From Linum tenue (lineage: Eukaryota > Streptophyta > Magnoliopsida > Malpighiales > Linaceae): DNA of 64,000 nt. A model generated the notes under the pieces. That model was not told the DNA's origin and searched no databases. It saw only the letters and a program-made list of their open reading frames with translations. Position 1 is the stretch's first letter. The number at the start of each line of letters is the position of its first letter. The position numbers were made by a program, and so were the translations under genes. The DNA is taken from the NCBI GenBank assembly GCA_946122785.1, contig CAMGYJ010000008.1:18625475-18689474 (forward strand). Reading direction: 5' to 3'. Shown one piece after another: positions 33,689 to 44,597 of this stretch.

Positions 33689-36600
33689 ATGGTCAAAGAT
33701 GGAGGAGACGGTTCTGGAGACGCCAAGAACAAAGGCGAGCTCATCGATCTCCCGCCAGAATATCATCTTCCCAATTCAGATGGGCCAGGCCAGCTGCTGG
33801 TTGGCGACGTTCTCACGTCTTCCAACTATGGAGAGTGGGTTTTCGACATGAAGGATGCACTCATAGCAAAGAACAAGTTCGCGTTCGTAGACGGGACTCT
33901 CGTTAAACCTGCGGCAGGCGAACACTGGGCTGCTTGGATACGTTGTGATGCCATGATTAAAGGATGGCTAAAGACCGCTATGAACAAGGAGATTCGTAGC
34001 AGTATTCGATTCGCGGAAACCTCCAAAGCGATTTGGGATGATCTGAGATCACGCTTTGAGCATGGTAACGCTTCGCGATCATACGAGCTTCGTCGTATGA
34101 TCAGCCTACTACAACAAGAAAAGAATTCGGTCTCAGCATTCTACACGAAACTGAGATCTCTTTGGTAGGAGTCCGCCGCGATTTCTCCGCTTCCCAGCTG
34201 CACGTGTGGGCATTGCACGTGCGATGTCTCGCGAAGTATCCGTGAACAGCAAGAAAGCAGTCGTCTTTTCGACTTCCTAATGGGCTTGGATGAGGTTTTC
34301 TCCCCAGTACACATGCAAGTGCTTGCCATGAAGCCTACGCCCACGTTGGTGGAAGCTTTTAACATTACGATCAATGAAGAACAGCAGAGGTTGATCTCTC
34401 AAAACCGCAAGACAACCCCTAAAGCTGCTGCCTTTGCCGCGCGCAGTGAAGGGAATCGTGGAAATTCGCGTGGGAGCAAAGAAAAACCACGATGCAGTTA
34501 CTGCCAAAAACTGGGCACACTCGAGAGGTGTGCTATCAACTGAATGGGTACCCGCCCCGCGAGCCACGAGACAAGGATGGTGATCAGCCATCACGTGTTC
34601 GACGACCTCCCATCGGTGAAGGGTCCTCGCGCGGGAGAGATCGAGAACCTCGGGCGGCGCAGGCCGAACAAGAAAAGGATGATAAGAGTCCAGTTGCTGG
34701 TTTCTCGTGGGCTCAGCTTGAGCAACTCAAGGAATTCTTCGGGCATTCGAACATAGGGGCAGCTGATCCTGCGGCTCATCATGCAGGTATGTTCTCTATG
34801 AAGACAGAATGGCTGCTCGATTCCGGCTGTAATGAGCATATTATTATGGATGATTCACTATTGCTAAACAAAGTAAGACATAAAAATGGGCAGCCGGTTC
34901 GAATACCAAATGGTGCTAGTATTCCCGTAGCTCATGTGGGTACAGTGGAATTGCATCCGGGTTTGGAATTAAAACGTGTTTTGCACTTCCCTGAGTTCCG
35001 CTGTAACTTGATCTCCGTGAGTCATTTTGCTAAAGAGAATCACGTTGCATTATTTTTTCTGGATAATTTTTGCGTCATTCAGGACTTACTATCCAAGAAG
35101 TTGATTGGGAAGGGTGAGTTACGAGATGGAATTTATTATCTGAAGTTGTTTGGAGTTGGCCAGGTTCGATCGTGTGCGGCAACTAGGCAAGGCGGAGTCT
35201 CCGATACGTTGTGGCATGCCCAGCTGGGGCATCCTTCCTCGACCAAGCTTCAACAACTCCAGGATGTTTTGGCTATTTCTTCTATTTCAAACCAGTCTTG
35301 TGATTCTTGTACTAGGGCAAAACAAACTCCGCAGCCCTTTCTTACCAGCACTATTCGGACAAATCAGTGTTTTGAGATGATACATGTTGACATTTGGGGT
35401 GGTTATCACTCCATCGCTTAGTGGGGCACATTTTTTTCTTACTATAGTTGATGATTATAGCCGTGGTGTTTGGGTTTATCTGCTTCGTTTTAAGTCTGAG
35501 GTGGGACGATATTTGATGATGTTCACTCAGTTGGTGTGCAGGCAGTTTGGCAAAACTGTTAAGAGAATCCAGGCAGATAACGGCCATGAGTTTAATACTC
35601 ACATTTTGCAGGGTTTTTATGAGAAAGAGGGGATCCTGCTACAAACCTCATGCACAGACACACCGCAGCAGAACGGTGTGGTCGAGTGCAAACATCGGCA
35701 TCTCCTCGACACAGCTCGTGCTCTGCGGTTTCAAGCATCCCTTCCCCTCCGTTTCTGGGGAGAATGCGTACTCACCGCTGCATACTTGATAAATAGATTG
35801 CCTACGGTAGCCACTCGCCACACTCCTTTTGAGGTCCTATTTGGTAAGCCGGCCCCGTACTCTCATCTTCGCGTGTTTGGGTGTCTTGTGTATACCAAGG
35901 ACACGCACGCCTCGCTTGATAAATTTGGTGAGCGAGGCTGCGCCTGTGTGTTTATTGGCTACGCCTCAAGCTATAAGGGTTACCGCTGCTACGAGCTCAG
36001 CACGCGGAAAGTTTTGACGTCACGAGACGTCCAATTTCATGAGGATCAGTTCACCTCCCAGGCCCAGACTTCCAGTCGGCTGCACTGGATCCCTCGACCA
36101 GTCTTCTCGTCGCCAGCTCCTGATTCAGACTACGAAGATCTGCTGCTTGACCTGGGAACTTCGAGTTCCACAGCTGGCCCAGACACTCCTGAGCCCACTT
36201 CGCCAGGATCGCCCGCGGTTGCTTCCTCGCCCATCACTGGGCCGCAGCCCACGAGCGCATCAGGGCCCTCTCCTGCCTCGGACCACCTTGAGCAGCCCAT
36301 GCAGTCACCGCCCCAACCGGTTCCTCGATGCAGCGACCGGGTTTGGGTTCGACCCAAACACCTAGGTGTTTATGACACCACTTATGCTCCCCTTGAGAGC
36401 TCTACAACAACAAATTAGGGAAGTAGCTCATCAACTGTTACATATCCACTCTCTGCATTTGTTTCTTATGAAAATTTCAGTCCCACTTATCAATCTTTCT
36501 TGGCTGCTGTTACTTGTGCAGATGAGCCCAAGAACTTTCAGGAAGCTTTGCTGATCCCCGCTGGCGCGAGGCAATGGAAAAGGAAATTCAGGCCCTTTAC

Positions 36601-38226
36601 CAAAATGGGACTTGGAGTCTTGTCGAGCTTCCACCTGGCAAACGTACCATTGCGGCCAAATGGGTGTTCAAGATAAAATATCGCCCGGATGGCACCATTG
36701 AACGCTACAATGCGCGTCTAGTGGCTAAAGGCTACACTCAGATCGAAGGCATCGACTTCCATGACACCTTCGCTTCCGTAGCAAAATTGGTCACCGTTAG
36801 TTGCCTTATTGCTGTAGCCATTAGTCGTGGATGGTATCTGCATCAGCTCGACGTCAACAATGCCTTCTTGCATGGAGACCTTGAGGAGGAGGTTTACATG
36901 AAAATACCTCCTGGTTTTGCAGCACCAGGTGACACTAGGGTCTGCCGCCTGCACAAGTCTATCTATGGACTTCGTCAGGCCTCTCGCAATTGGTACCACA
37001 AGTTCACCACTGCCCTTTGTTCTCTTGGTTTTCGGTCTTCACCTGCGGACCATTCGTTGTTTATTTTTCGACGTGGGAGCACCTTTGTCGTAGCTCTCAT
37101 TTATGTCGATGATGTCATCTTGACCGGGAATGACCTCCCCTTCATCGCCAAGGTGAAACGTTACTTGGATGACAAGTTCAGTATCAAAGACTTGGGTGAT
37201 TTGAGGTATTTTCTGGGCATGGAAGTTGCTCATACACAAGATGGCGTTGTTCTCTGTCAACGCAAGTATACCCTGGATATACTAGAGGGAGCCGGTGTTG
37301 AGGGTGCTCGTCCCAGTGCTTTTCCCGTCGAGCAAAATCACCATTTGACTCGGCCGGCCACAAGTGACAAGATCTTGGCTGATCCTTCTCCCTATCGTTG
37401 TCTTATTGGGCGCCTCCTCTACCTCAAAGTCACTCAGCCAGACATCACCTATGCGGTCAATGTCTTGAGTCAATTTGTTAATGCGCCTAGCCAGTTACAC
37501 ATGGATGCGGCTATACGCGTTCTACGCTATCTCAAGACTTCCCTAGGTCAGGGCCTTTTCTTCCCTTCGAATAATGATCTCACACTTACTGCTTATTGTG
37601 ATGTAGACTGGGGTGGATGTGAGCACACTCGTCGCTCTACTACTGGTTACTTCGTTTGTTTAGGGAATGCTCCCATCTCTTGGCGGACCAAGAAACAGAG
37701 GGTGGTTGCACGTTCCTCTGCTGAAGCCGAATACCGTATTATGGCCAGCACGGTTAGTGAGATCATTTGGCTCCGCTGGTTACTTACTGAGCTGGGTGTG
37801 CCTCCCCGTGGGGCAACTCCCCTCTATTGTGATAATCAGGCTGCTCTCCATATAGCGGCCAACCCGGTCTTTCACGAACGCACCAAGCACGTCGAAATGG
37901 ATTGTTACTTTGTTCGCGAACGTGTTCAAACTGGTGATATCCTTCCTCTCAAGGTCAGTTTCCATCTACAACTTGCGGACATCTTCACCAAAGGCCTTGG
38001 CGCTGATCGATTTCGCTTCCTACTTTCCAAGCTGCATGTTCGTAACCTTCACGCTCCAGCTTGCGGGGGAGTATTAGACAGAGACAGTTCGGGCCAACAA
38101 ACGAGCGGTCTACGATCGAGAAGCCCATGCACACCATGCACACCGCGAATCCCACTCATTCGGGCAGACCCATTGCTGCTGGGTCTTACGTACCAGGAAA
38201 GGAAAACTTGCTTTCCAGAACCCTAG
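33689..38226 (+). pseudogene. Copia gag-pol, multiple breaks
   Basis: Gag starts at 33689 and meets a stop at 34166-34168; it resumes in another frame to 34543. The zinc knuckle (CX2CX4HX4C) lies near 34490-34535. Protease (LLDSGCNEHI) and the integrase zinc region lie in frame 34492-35421, then a frameshift leads to the integrase core and C-terminus (35384-36418). Reverse transcriptase and RNase H occupy 36574-38226, with the active-site YVDD near 37103 and RNase H motifs DVDWGGC, SAEAEYR and YCDNQAA. All Copia domains are present in the order GAG-PR-INT-RT-RH, but at least three breaks make it non-functional. Confidence 0.85.
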
Positions 38227-38402
38227 TTGATTGTGAATGGGGTTCATATATATGTTGTAATCGGCTGCTGCCGAATAAGTTCAATAAGAAATACATCAGT
38301 AGCTAGAGAGCTTTCTGCTCTCTCGTGGATTAGTCTCGACACATTGTCGAGGATACCACGTTAAATTGTTGTCTCTCTTCCTAAACCGCGCACTATTTCT
38401 CA
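38072..38402 (+). repeat. 3' LTR of the plus-strand Copia element
   Basis: 331 bp following the purine-rich GCGGGGGAG. It ends ATTTCTCA before the target duplication TTTAT. Confidence 0.85.
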
Positions 38403-38407
38403 TTTAT

Positions 38408-38970
38408 ATCATAAAATCTCTATTTTAACGACCACAAAGTATGTTCAAATTTGTGAAAAATCACGAAATTGAAAGATACAGTCAAAATGTGCATTTAGTC
38501 TTTGATTATTGAAACCGACAGAGCATAGGGTCATCATCGTCAACCGCGGGAGGGAATTAAACGGGCCACAAAATGAGCAAAGAAATTTCTTGACAGGCAA
38601 AATGTGCGATCCATAATTGTGATCTCTGTGGATGATTGCTAACCAGCGGTCAAGACTCCCACGGCGAGATTCCCATTGAGTCTTCCCAACTGATTACGTC
38701 CCATGCATGGAAGCCGCCGGTCCGGCTTAATTACTTCGCTTTCGTCGACGTGATGTTTTATTTTGTCATTATACCCTGTCCTAATACCGGGAATTACACG
38801 GTATTTCATTTAATTCGATACATTTTTTTTCCTCGCACGAGCTTGCCAGCATCACAAATTAACTTCCATATAGTGTATTCGTCTCCACACATTCTTTCGC
38901 GCAAGCTCCACAAGAGGAAACCCAAAAACTAAGAAACACGTAGCTCAAAATAGTATTAGAGAGAAACAAA
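38408..38970. other. Gene C upstream region
   Basis: Presumed promoter and 5' untranslated region of gene C. No other gene seen. Confidence 0.4.
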
Positions 38971-39648
38971 ATGGCGACCAAAACGACTTCCTCGACGATG
39001 CGTTTTCCTTCTCGCAGCTTTCTGTTGATTGCTCTCATCATCGTATTCCCATCCTGCATCTCCGCCAGGAAACTACTCCAGGAACAAGAGTACTCCTCGC
39101 CGGCGCCGGCCGCTGCAGAAAGTGGTAAATTTATTTTTATTTTATTTTATTTAGACAGGCACATGCAGTTTCATTAATTTATTATATTATTATTATTGAT
39201 GAAAAGAATTATTGTTGAATCAGGATATGGTGACGACGAGAACGGTGGCGATGACGGCAGCAAGAGCGGGGTCCAAGGGAGCGAGTCGCGGCACTCCGGG
39301 TCAGCCAACGGCGATAAGTCTCCGACCGGCCAGACAGTCGTGATGCCGCCGCCGACGGCCAGGACGGAGGTTTCATACAACACTCCCAGCCAATCGGCTA
39401 GCAGCGGGAATTCCGGCGGCGGTTACAATTCGGGAGGCGGATACAACTCCGGCGGCTATAATTCTGCCGGCGGATACAATTCCGGCGGCGGGTACAATTC
39501 GGGAAGCGGATACAATGCTGGCGGATACAATGCTGGAGGCGGATACCGACCGGGCTACAACTATCCACAATATCTGTTGAGAAAACAAAGACAGAATCAA
39601 AAACGGACACAGAATTTACGTGGTATCCCTGGAAATTTCCAGGACTAA
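38971..39648 (+). CDS. Gene C: small secreted Gly/Tyr-rich protein, 3' end disrupted by Copia
   Basis: Exons join(38971..39124, 39224..39648) give 192 residues as the DNA now reads. The donor is GTAAAT, the acceptor CAG at 39221-39223, and the intron is phase 1. Residues 1-31 form a signal peptide (SFLLIALIIVFPSCISA) and the mature start is RKLLQEQEY. Exon 2 encodes an acidic GDDENGGDDG stretch, then repeats of GGGYNS and GYNAGG, like glycine-rich cell-wall proteins. A Copia element inserted after base 39574. The host frame resumes at 44588, and its original stop TAA is at 44595-44597, only two codons later. The final 24 residues now come from the LTR. The original product would have been 169 residues. 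Confidence 0.75.
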
Positions 39649-39879
39649 TCCACGGGAGAGCTTGAACACCCTCCGACTACTGATCTTACTGATTATTTTC
39701 GGTAACCAGAACAAGATGCATCGGCTGCCCTATATCTCAACTGCAACCCTAGTTCACACGTCTATCTACAAGGGGCGACATGGGTTGCATGGGCCTAATA
39801 GGCCTTTAACACAATTGGCCCAATCATACTGCACTACACTACTATATTTACTAATTACGTACAATAATCACATTCAACA
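39575..39879 (-). repeat. 3' LTR of the gene C Copia element
   Basis: TGTTGAGAAA to CATTCAACA, 305 bp, same as the partner LTR. It supplies the present stop codon region of gene C. Confidence 0.93.
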
Positions 39880-42800
39880 GCCTCCCCCAAATTGATGCCG
39901 GGAAACAAGCATCAATTTGTCAGTTAGAAATCGATGTCGGCTAGTAGAAAATGACTTTGTAAGCATGTCAGCAACTTGATCTTCTGTTCGAATGTAGTGC
40001 AGCGCTATTGTACCATCCCGAACTTCATCTCTCACATAGTGAACGTGAACCTCAATGTGTTTGGTCCGATCATGTAGAACTGGATTTTCTGCTATGCGGA
40101 TAGCACTAGTATTATCAACAAAAAGATCCATCGGACCCGTAGTCTCCACCCCCATGTCACGCAGCAACCGTCTCAACCAAGTCAACTCCGAAGTCACATC
40201 CGACATAGCTCGATATTCAGCCTCTGTGGAAGACTTGGACACCTTGTCCTGTTTCTTACACCTCCACGAAATGAACGAATTCCCGAACTGAACACACCAT
40301 CCCGTAGTAGACCGTCGTGTATCTACACATCCTGCATAATCCGAATCAGAGTAGGCTCGTAGAGCTACCTCCCCTGACGCTGGAAACAAGAGACCTAACT
40401 CCTGAGTTCCCCGCAAGTAGCGCAATATCCGATACACTGCTGTCAAATGATCAGTTCGAGGATCAGCCATAAACTGACTAACCAGCTGCACTGCATATGA
40501 GATGTCTGGTCGAGTAGCCGATAAATATATCAAACTCCCAACAATACTCCGGTACTGTGAGCTGTCCTTAATCTTATCACCAGACTCTTTGCTTAGTTTC
40601 AAATTCAGCTCCATTGGCGTATTTACCGGGACACAGTCTTCCATGTTGTAATCTCCTAGAAGATCTGAGATATACTTCCGCTGACATAGAAATATTCCAG
40701 ATGCAGATCGAGTGACTTCTAAACCCAGGAAGTAAGAAAGCTGACCCAAGTCTTTGATCCGAAAAGCAGAATTTAACCCATCTTTAAGCTGTTTAATTCC
40801 TTCTAAATCAGATCCAGTGATGATCATATCATCCACATACAGCAAGAGAAGAACAATACCTCGGGAAGTGGTCTTGATGAACAATGAAGGATCATTGAGA
40901 CTTTGACAGAACCCAAGACCAACCAGAGTGCCTTGAAATTTCTCGAACCAAGCCCTGGGGGCCTGTTTCAATCCATACAGAGATCTACGGAGTCTGCATA
41001 CCTGTCCTGGCCTTCCAACATTGTATCCTGGAGGTTTTTCCATGTAAATCACCTCATCCAGGTCACCGTGTAGGAATGCGTTCTTCACGTCAAGTTGGGA
41101 CAGTGACCAATTTTTCATAGAAGCAACAGCCAGCAGAGTGCGAACAGTCGACATACGTGCTACAGGAGCAAAAGTCTCATTATAATCCACCCCATGCTCC
41201 TGAGTATAACCCAAAGCAACCACTCTAGCTCTGAAACGTTCAACAGTCCCATCCGGATTCATCTTAATCGTGTAAACCCAACGGCTGCCAACAGTAGGAG
41301 TGTCAGGAGCAGGTCGGTCAACAACATCCCAGGTGTGATTTGCATGGAGTGCATCAAATTCACTCCCCATTGCTGCCTCCCACCGCGGATCGCCTTGAGC
41401 ATCCTTGTACCTAGTGGGAGCAACTAAAGTATCAACTCCTAGGGCCATATAATCATCAAATCGTGGCGGTGGAACTCCCTTGGTGGAGCGAAGAGACCGC
41501 CGAAGCTGCTGTACAGGAGGTGGAGAGGAAATGCCACTAGAGGCCGACCCATGGGAACTGGACGAGTGGCTTGAAGATGCCGCAGATGAAGTGGCTTGGG
41601 ATGTACTAGGGGAGTCCATATCATCAGGGGGAATATCATGAAAAAGGTCTTCAGCAGTTGGATCATCATCAAGGAACATAGGAAGATTACTAGACAAGGG
41701 AAATATAGACTCGGAAGAAGACTCAGGATCAAAAAAACTCATGTGTTCAAAAAATACGACAGTGCTTGCAATGCGAATACGCTGAGCTACGGGATCAAAA
41801 CATAGATACCCTTTGTGAACATCGCTATAACCCATAAAAGCACACTTCGCAGTTCTGGATGTCAACTTTGTACGTTCTCGTTTTGGAAGAAGCACAAAGC
41901 ATAAACACCCAAACACACGAAGACGGGAATAGTCAGGATGACGGGTAAACAGTTTAAAGAAGGGACTCGCATTACCAAGCACAGGAGTAATTTGATAATT
42001 GATCAGACGAACTGCTGTGACAACTGCCTCAGGCCAGAACTTAGATGGGACAGAGGAAGCTAACAATAATGCTCTAGTCAGCTCAACCACATGTCGATTC
42101 TTCCGCTCGACTAGACCATTCTGCTGAGAAATACCAGGACACGATTTTTGACTCAAAATACCACGTGAGCGATACACTTCTCGAAGAGGAAAAGAACTAA
42201 ATTCTCCCCCGGGATCAGAACGAATGATTTTTACTGGTTTGCCAAACTGAGTTTGAACCATGTTCAGGAATTCAATTGCAACTTCTCGCAGATCTGATTT
42301 TAAACGTAGGAGATATATCCAGGTATAGCGAGTAGCATGATCTATGAAAAGAGCAAAATAACGAAATCCATGGCGAGAGACAGTGGGGGCAGGTCCCCAA
42401 AGGTCAGTATGAATCACATGAAAAGGTTCCTGAATAATAGAAGTACTAGGAGGATAAGATATACTGGCAGTTTTAGCTTCAACACAACTAGTACAGGAAT
42501 ATGAATCAGGCATAGTAACACTGTCTTGACCCAGTAAAGACTTCTTGAACATCAAAGAAAGACGACGAGAGTGGGGATGCCCCAATCGGGCATGCCAAAG
42601 TTCCCACAACTTATTGGAAGCACTAGAAATAGCTGAACAAGAACTAGATGACACAGGACTACTGACAGACCTATTGAACGAACTACTGACAACTGGAGAG
42701 ACATTTTGTCCATGAAGTTCCTCGAGATGAAACAACCTGCCTCGCTTACTCCCCCTTCCGATCGGCCTCCCCGTCTTCAAATCCTGTACAAGACATCCAG

Positions 42801-44283
42801 ATGGTGCAAACGACACAATATAACCTTCCTCAGTAAGTTGTCCCACAGAAACTAAATTAGGAATAAGATCTGGCACATGCAAGGTATTACGTAAAGAAAT
42901 CTCCTTCTCCTTGACATCACCCATACCATTTACCTTTAGCTTAGTTCCATTTGCAACCATTAATTCCATATTCTTTACCGGAGTCACTTTTTCCAAAACA
43001 TGAGAGTCACAGGTCATATGATTATAGCAAGCAGAGTCAATTAACCAAGGGGAATGAATTTTACCCGTTCCATTGAGTGTGGCAAAGGCGGCGTTGATGG
43101 CCGAATTAACTATTTGCTCCACAGCTTCCATAGTAACACCACCTGCAGCTTGAACTCCATCCGTAGCATTTTTATTCCCTTTGCTGCTGGCTGCTTCCCC
43201 TTGCGTCCCAGAGGAATGTCCATTTGCCCGCCAAGAATCACGAGAGGACCATCCTCTCCAGCTACCACCATCATCCGCAGGATACACTCCATAAGCAGGT
43301 CGACGATCGGTGCGATCTCCATAACCTCCCTGGCGCTGCTGATAATTTCCAGAATTCCCTCGAGGCGGCGGACCACCTTCACGTGCAGCATTCCTCTCCC
43401 GGGTTCGGCAATCTAGAATGATGTGCCCCATGCGTTTACAATAAACGCAAAAATTCCTTCTACGACAATGCTTTTGCACATGACCTCTTTCACGACAGTG
43501 GTGACATTCTAGATCAGATATGGGGACCCTTTGCTGAAATTGAGGCCGTCCCGCTGCATACGCAAAATTATCATGATTTGAGCCTAGGGCTCCTTGTGCG
43601 GCAGCTGCTGCAACCATCGACTCCCCTTCACCAGGTCGCAAGTCAATGGACGCCTGTGTTCGCAGGCGGATCTCTTCTCTCATTAACGTAGCCAGCACTC
43701 CATCAAACTGGAGGATATCTCGATTAAGTAGGGTTGCTCGGACTGATTCAAATTCCGGACGTAGCTTCATCAAAAAATTCAAAAGTCGAGTTTGCATCCT
43801 TTCGGCAATAGAGTCTTCAGTAAGAACCGCCTGGGGACGGAGAGCAGCATGGAGAAGATCCTGCTCAGTCCAGAGCTCTTGTGCTGCATTAAAGTACTCA
43901 GAGACGGTGCGTTCGCCTTGTTCTAAGCGAGTCAACGCTAGCTGTATTTCGAACTGGCGGGCTGCGTTCACTGTGGAGTACATAACAGAGAGATGACGCC
44001 ACATCCGATTGGCGGTTGGGTACAGACGTAGACTGAGACAGGTGGAAGGATCCACTGATCCAAGCAACCAGAACCGGACTCGTGCATCATTTTGAGTCCA
44101 TGTAGCGACAGCTTGAGGAGTAGCGGCGGCGCCCTCAGGTTTGGCCTGCGTCCCATCAAGAATACCCAGCAACCCTTTTCCTTCCACGAAAACCCGGAAT
44201 TGGAATTCCCAAAGTGCAAAATTTGTTGAACTCAGACGAATGGCAGGACGATCGGAATCAATTGACTGAAGCTCTGATACCAT
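39874..44283 (-). CDS. Copia Gag-Pol polyprotein, uninterrupted
   Basis: The ORF is 1469 codons without a break. Domains in order: Gag (about 1-250; NFALWEFQFRVFV), two zinc knuckles (260-292; CHHCRERGHVQKHC and CVYCKRMGHIILDC), protease (about 412-430; active site DSA, where most relatives have DSG), integrase zinc region (about 564-600) and catalytic core (D627, D690, E726, residues approximate), reverse transcriptase (about 1000-1240; YVDD at 1149-1152), RNase H (about 1310-1450; SDSDYAGC, STEAEYR, FVDNTSA). The length fits a full Copia polyprotein. The ATG overlaps the LTR/primer-site junction and the stop lies just inside the 3' LTR, so the frame fills the internal region. The true start could be downstream. 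Confidence 0.92.
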   Translation of the reverse strand: MVSELQSIDSDRPAIRLSSTNFALWEFQFRVFVEGKGLLGILDGTQAKPEGAAATPQAVATWTQNDARVRFWLLGSVDPSTCLSLRLYPTANRMWRHLSVMYSTVNAARQFEIQLALTRLEQGERTVSEYFNAAQELWTEQDLLHAALRPQAVLTEDSIAERMQTRLLNFLMKLRPEFESVRATLLNRDILQFDGVLATLMREEIRLRTQASIDLRPGEGESMVAAAAAQGALGSNHDNFAYAAGRPQFQQRVPISDLECHHCRERGHVQKHCRRRNFCVYCKRMGHIILDCRTRERNAAREGGPPPRGNSGNYQQRQGGYGDRTDRRPAYGVYPADDGGSWRGWSSRDSWRANGHSSGTQGEAASSKGNKNATDGVQAAGGVTMEAVEQIVNSAINAAFATLNGTGKIHSPWLIDSACYNHMTCDSHVLEKVTPVKNMELMVANGTKLKVNGMGDVKEKEISLRNTLHVPDLIPNLVSVGQLTEEGYIVSFAPSGCLVQDLKTGRPIGRGSKRGRLFHLEELHGQNVSPVVSSSFNRSVSSPVSSSSCSAISSASNKLWELWHARLGHPHSRRLSLMFKKSLLGQDSVTMPDSYSCTSCVEAKTASISYPPSTSIIQEPFHVIHTDLWGPAPTVSRHGFRYFALFIDHATRYTWIYLLRLKSDLREVAIEFLNMVQTQFGKPVKIIRSDPGGEFSSFPLREVYRSRGILSQKSCPGISQQNGLVERKNRHVVELTRALLLASSVPSKFWPEAVVTAVRLINYQITPVLGNASPFFKLFTRHPDYSRLRVFGCLCFVLLPKRERTKLTSRTAKCAFMGYSDVHKGYLCFDPVAQRIRIASTVVFFEHMSFFDPESSSESIFPLSSNLPMFLDDDPTAEDLFHDIPPDDMDSPSTSQATSSAASSSHSSSSHGSASSGISSPPPVQQLRRSLRSTKGVPPPRFDDYMALGVDTLVAPTRYKDAQGDPRWEAAMGSEFDALHANHTWDVVDRPAPDTPTVGSRWVYTIKMNPDGTVERFRARVVALGYTQEHGVDYNETFAPVARMSTVRTLLAVASMKNWSLSQLDVKNAFLHGDLDEVIYMEKPPGYNVGRPGQVCRLRRSLYGLKQAPRAWFEKFQGTLVGLGFCQSLNDPSLFIKTTSRGIVLLLLYVDDMIITGSDLEGIKQLKDGLNSAFRIKDLGQLSYFLGLEVTRSASGIFLCQRKYISDLLGDYNMEDCVPVNTPMELNLKLSKESGDKIKDSSQYRSIVGSLIYLSATRPDISYAVQLVSQFMADPRTDHLTAVYRILRYLRGTQELGLLFPASGEVALRAYSDSDYAGCVDTRRSTTGWCVQFGNSFISWRCKKQDKVSKSSTEAEYRAMSDVTSELTWLRRLLRDMGVETTGPMDLFVDNTSAIRIAENPVLHDRTKHIEVHVHYVRDEVRDGTIALHYIRTEDQVADMLTKSFSTSRHRFLTDKLMLVSRHQFGGGC
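44271..44282 (-). promoter_or_regulatory. Primer-binding site, initiator tRNA-Met type
   Basis: Reverse complement TGGTATCAGAGC, adjoining the 5' LTR. Confidence 0.9.
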
Positions 44284-44587
44284 GTTGAGAAAACAAAGAC
44301 AGAATCAAAAACGGACACAGAATTTACGTGGTATCCCTGGAAATTTCCAGGACTAATCCACGGGAGAGCTTGAACACCCTCCGACTACTGATCTTACTGA
44401 TTATTTTCGGTAACCAGAACAAGATGCATCGGCTGCCCTATATCTCAACTGCAACCCTAGTTCACACGTCTATCTACAAGGGGCGACATGGGTTGCATGG
44501 GCCTAATAGGCCTTTAACACAATTGGCCCAATCATACTGCACTACACTACTATATTTACTAATTACGTACAATAATCACATTCAACA
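44283..44587 (-). repeat. 5' LTR of the gene C Copia element
   Basis: 305 bp, same sequence by eye as 39575-39879. Confidence 0.93.
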
Positions 44588-44597
44588 ATATCCCTAA

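Larger units (their letters stand above)
33336..38402 (+). mobile_element. Copia LTR retrotransposon on the plus strand, decayed
   Basis: Complete structure: 5' LTR 33336-33650, primer site 33651-33662, gag-pol 33689-38226, polypurine tract about 38062-38071, 3' LTR 38072-38402, target duplication TTTAT at 33331-33335 and 38403-38407. The coding region is split over several frames. The Gag style (LTSSNYGEWVFDMKDAL) resembles the Ale/Retrofit lineage. The 5' LTR lacks an 8-base piece present near the start of the 3' LTR, and both start TATTA rather than TG. Confidence 0.88.
39575..44587 (-). mobile_element. Young, apparently intact Copia element inserted in gene C
   Basis: LTRs 39575-39879 and 44283-44587 are both 305 bp, and I see no difference between them. 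The target duplication ATATC is at 39570-39574 and 44588-44592. On the minus strand: 5' LTR, primer site 44271-44282, one 1469-codon ORF and a polypurine tract TTTGGGGGAGGC next to the 3' LTR. Identical LTRs imply a recent insertion; all domains needed for movement appear present. Confidence 0.93.
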
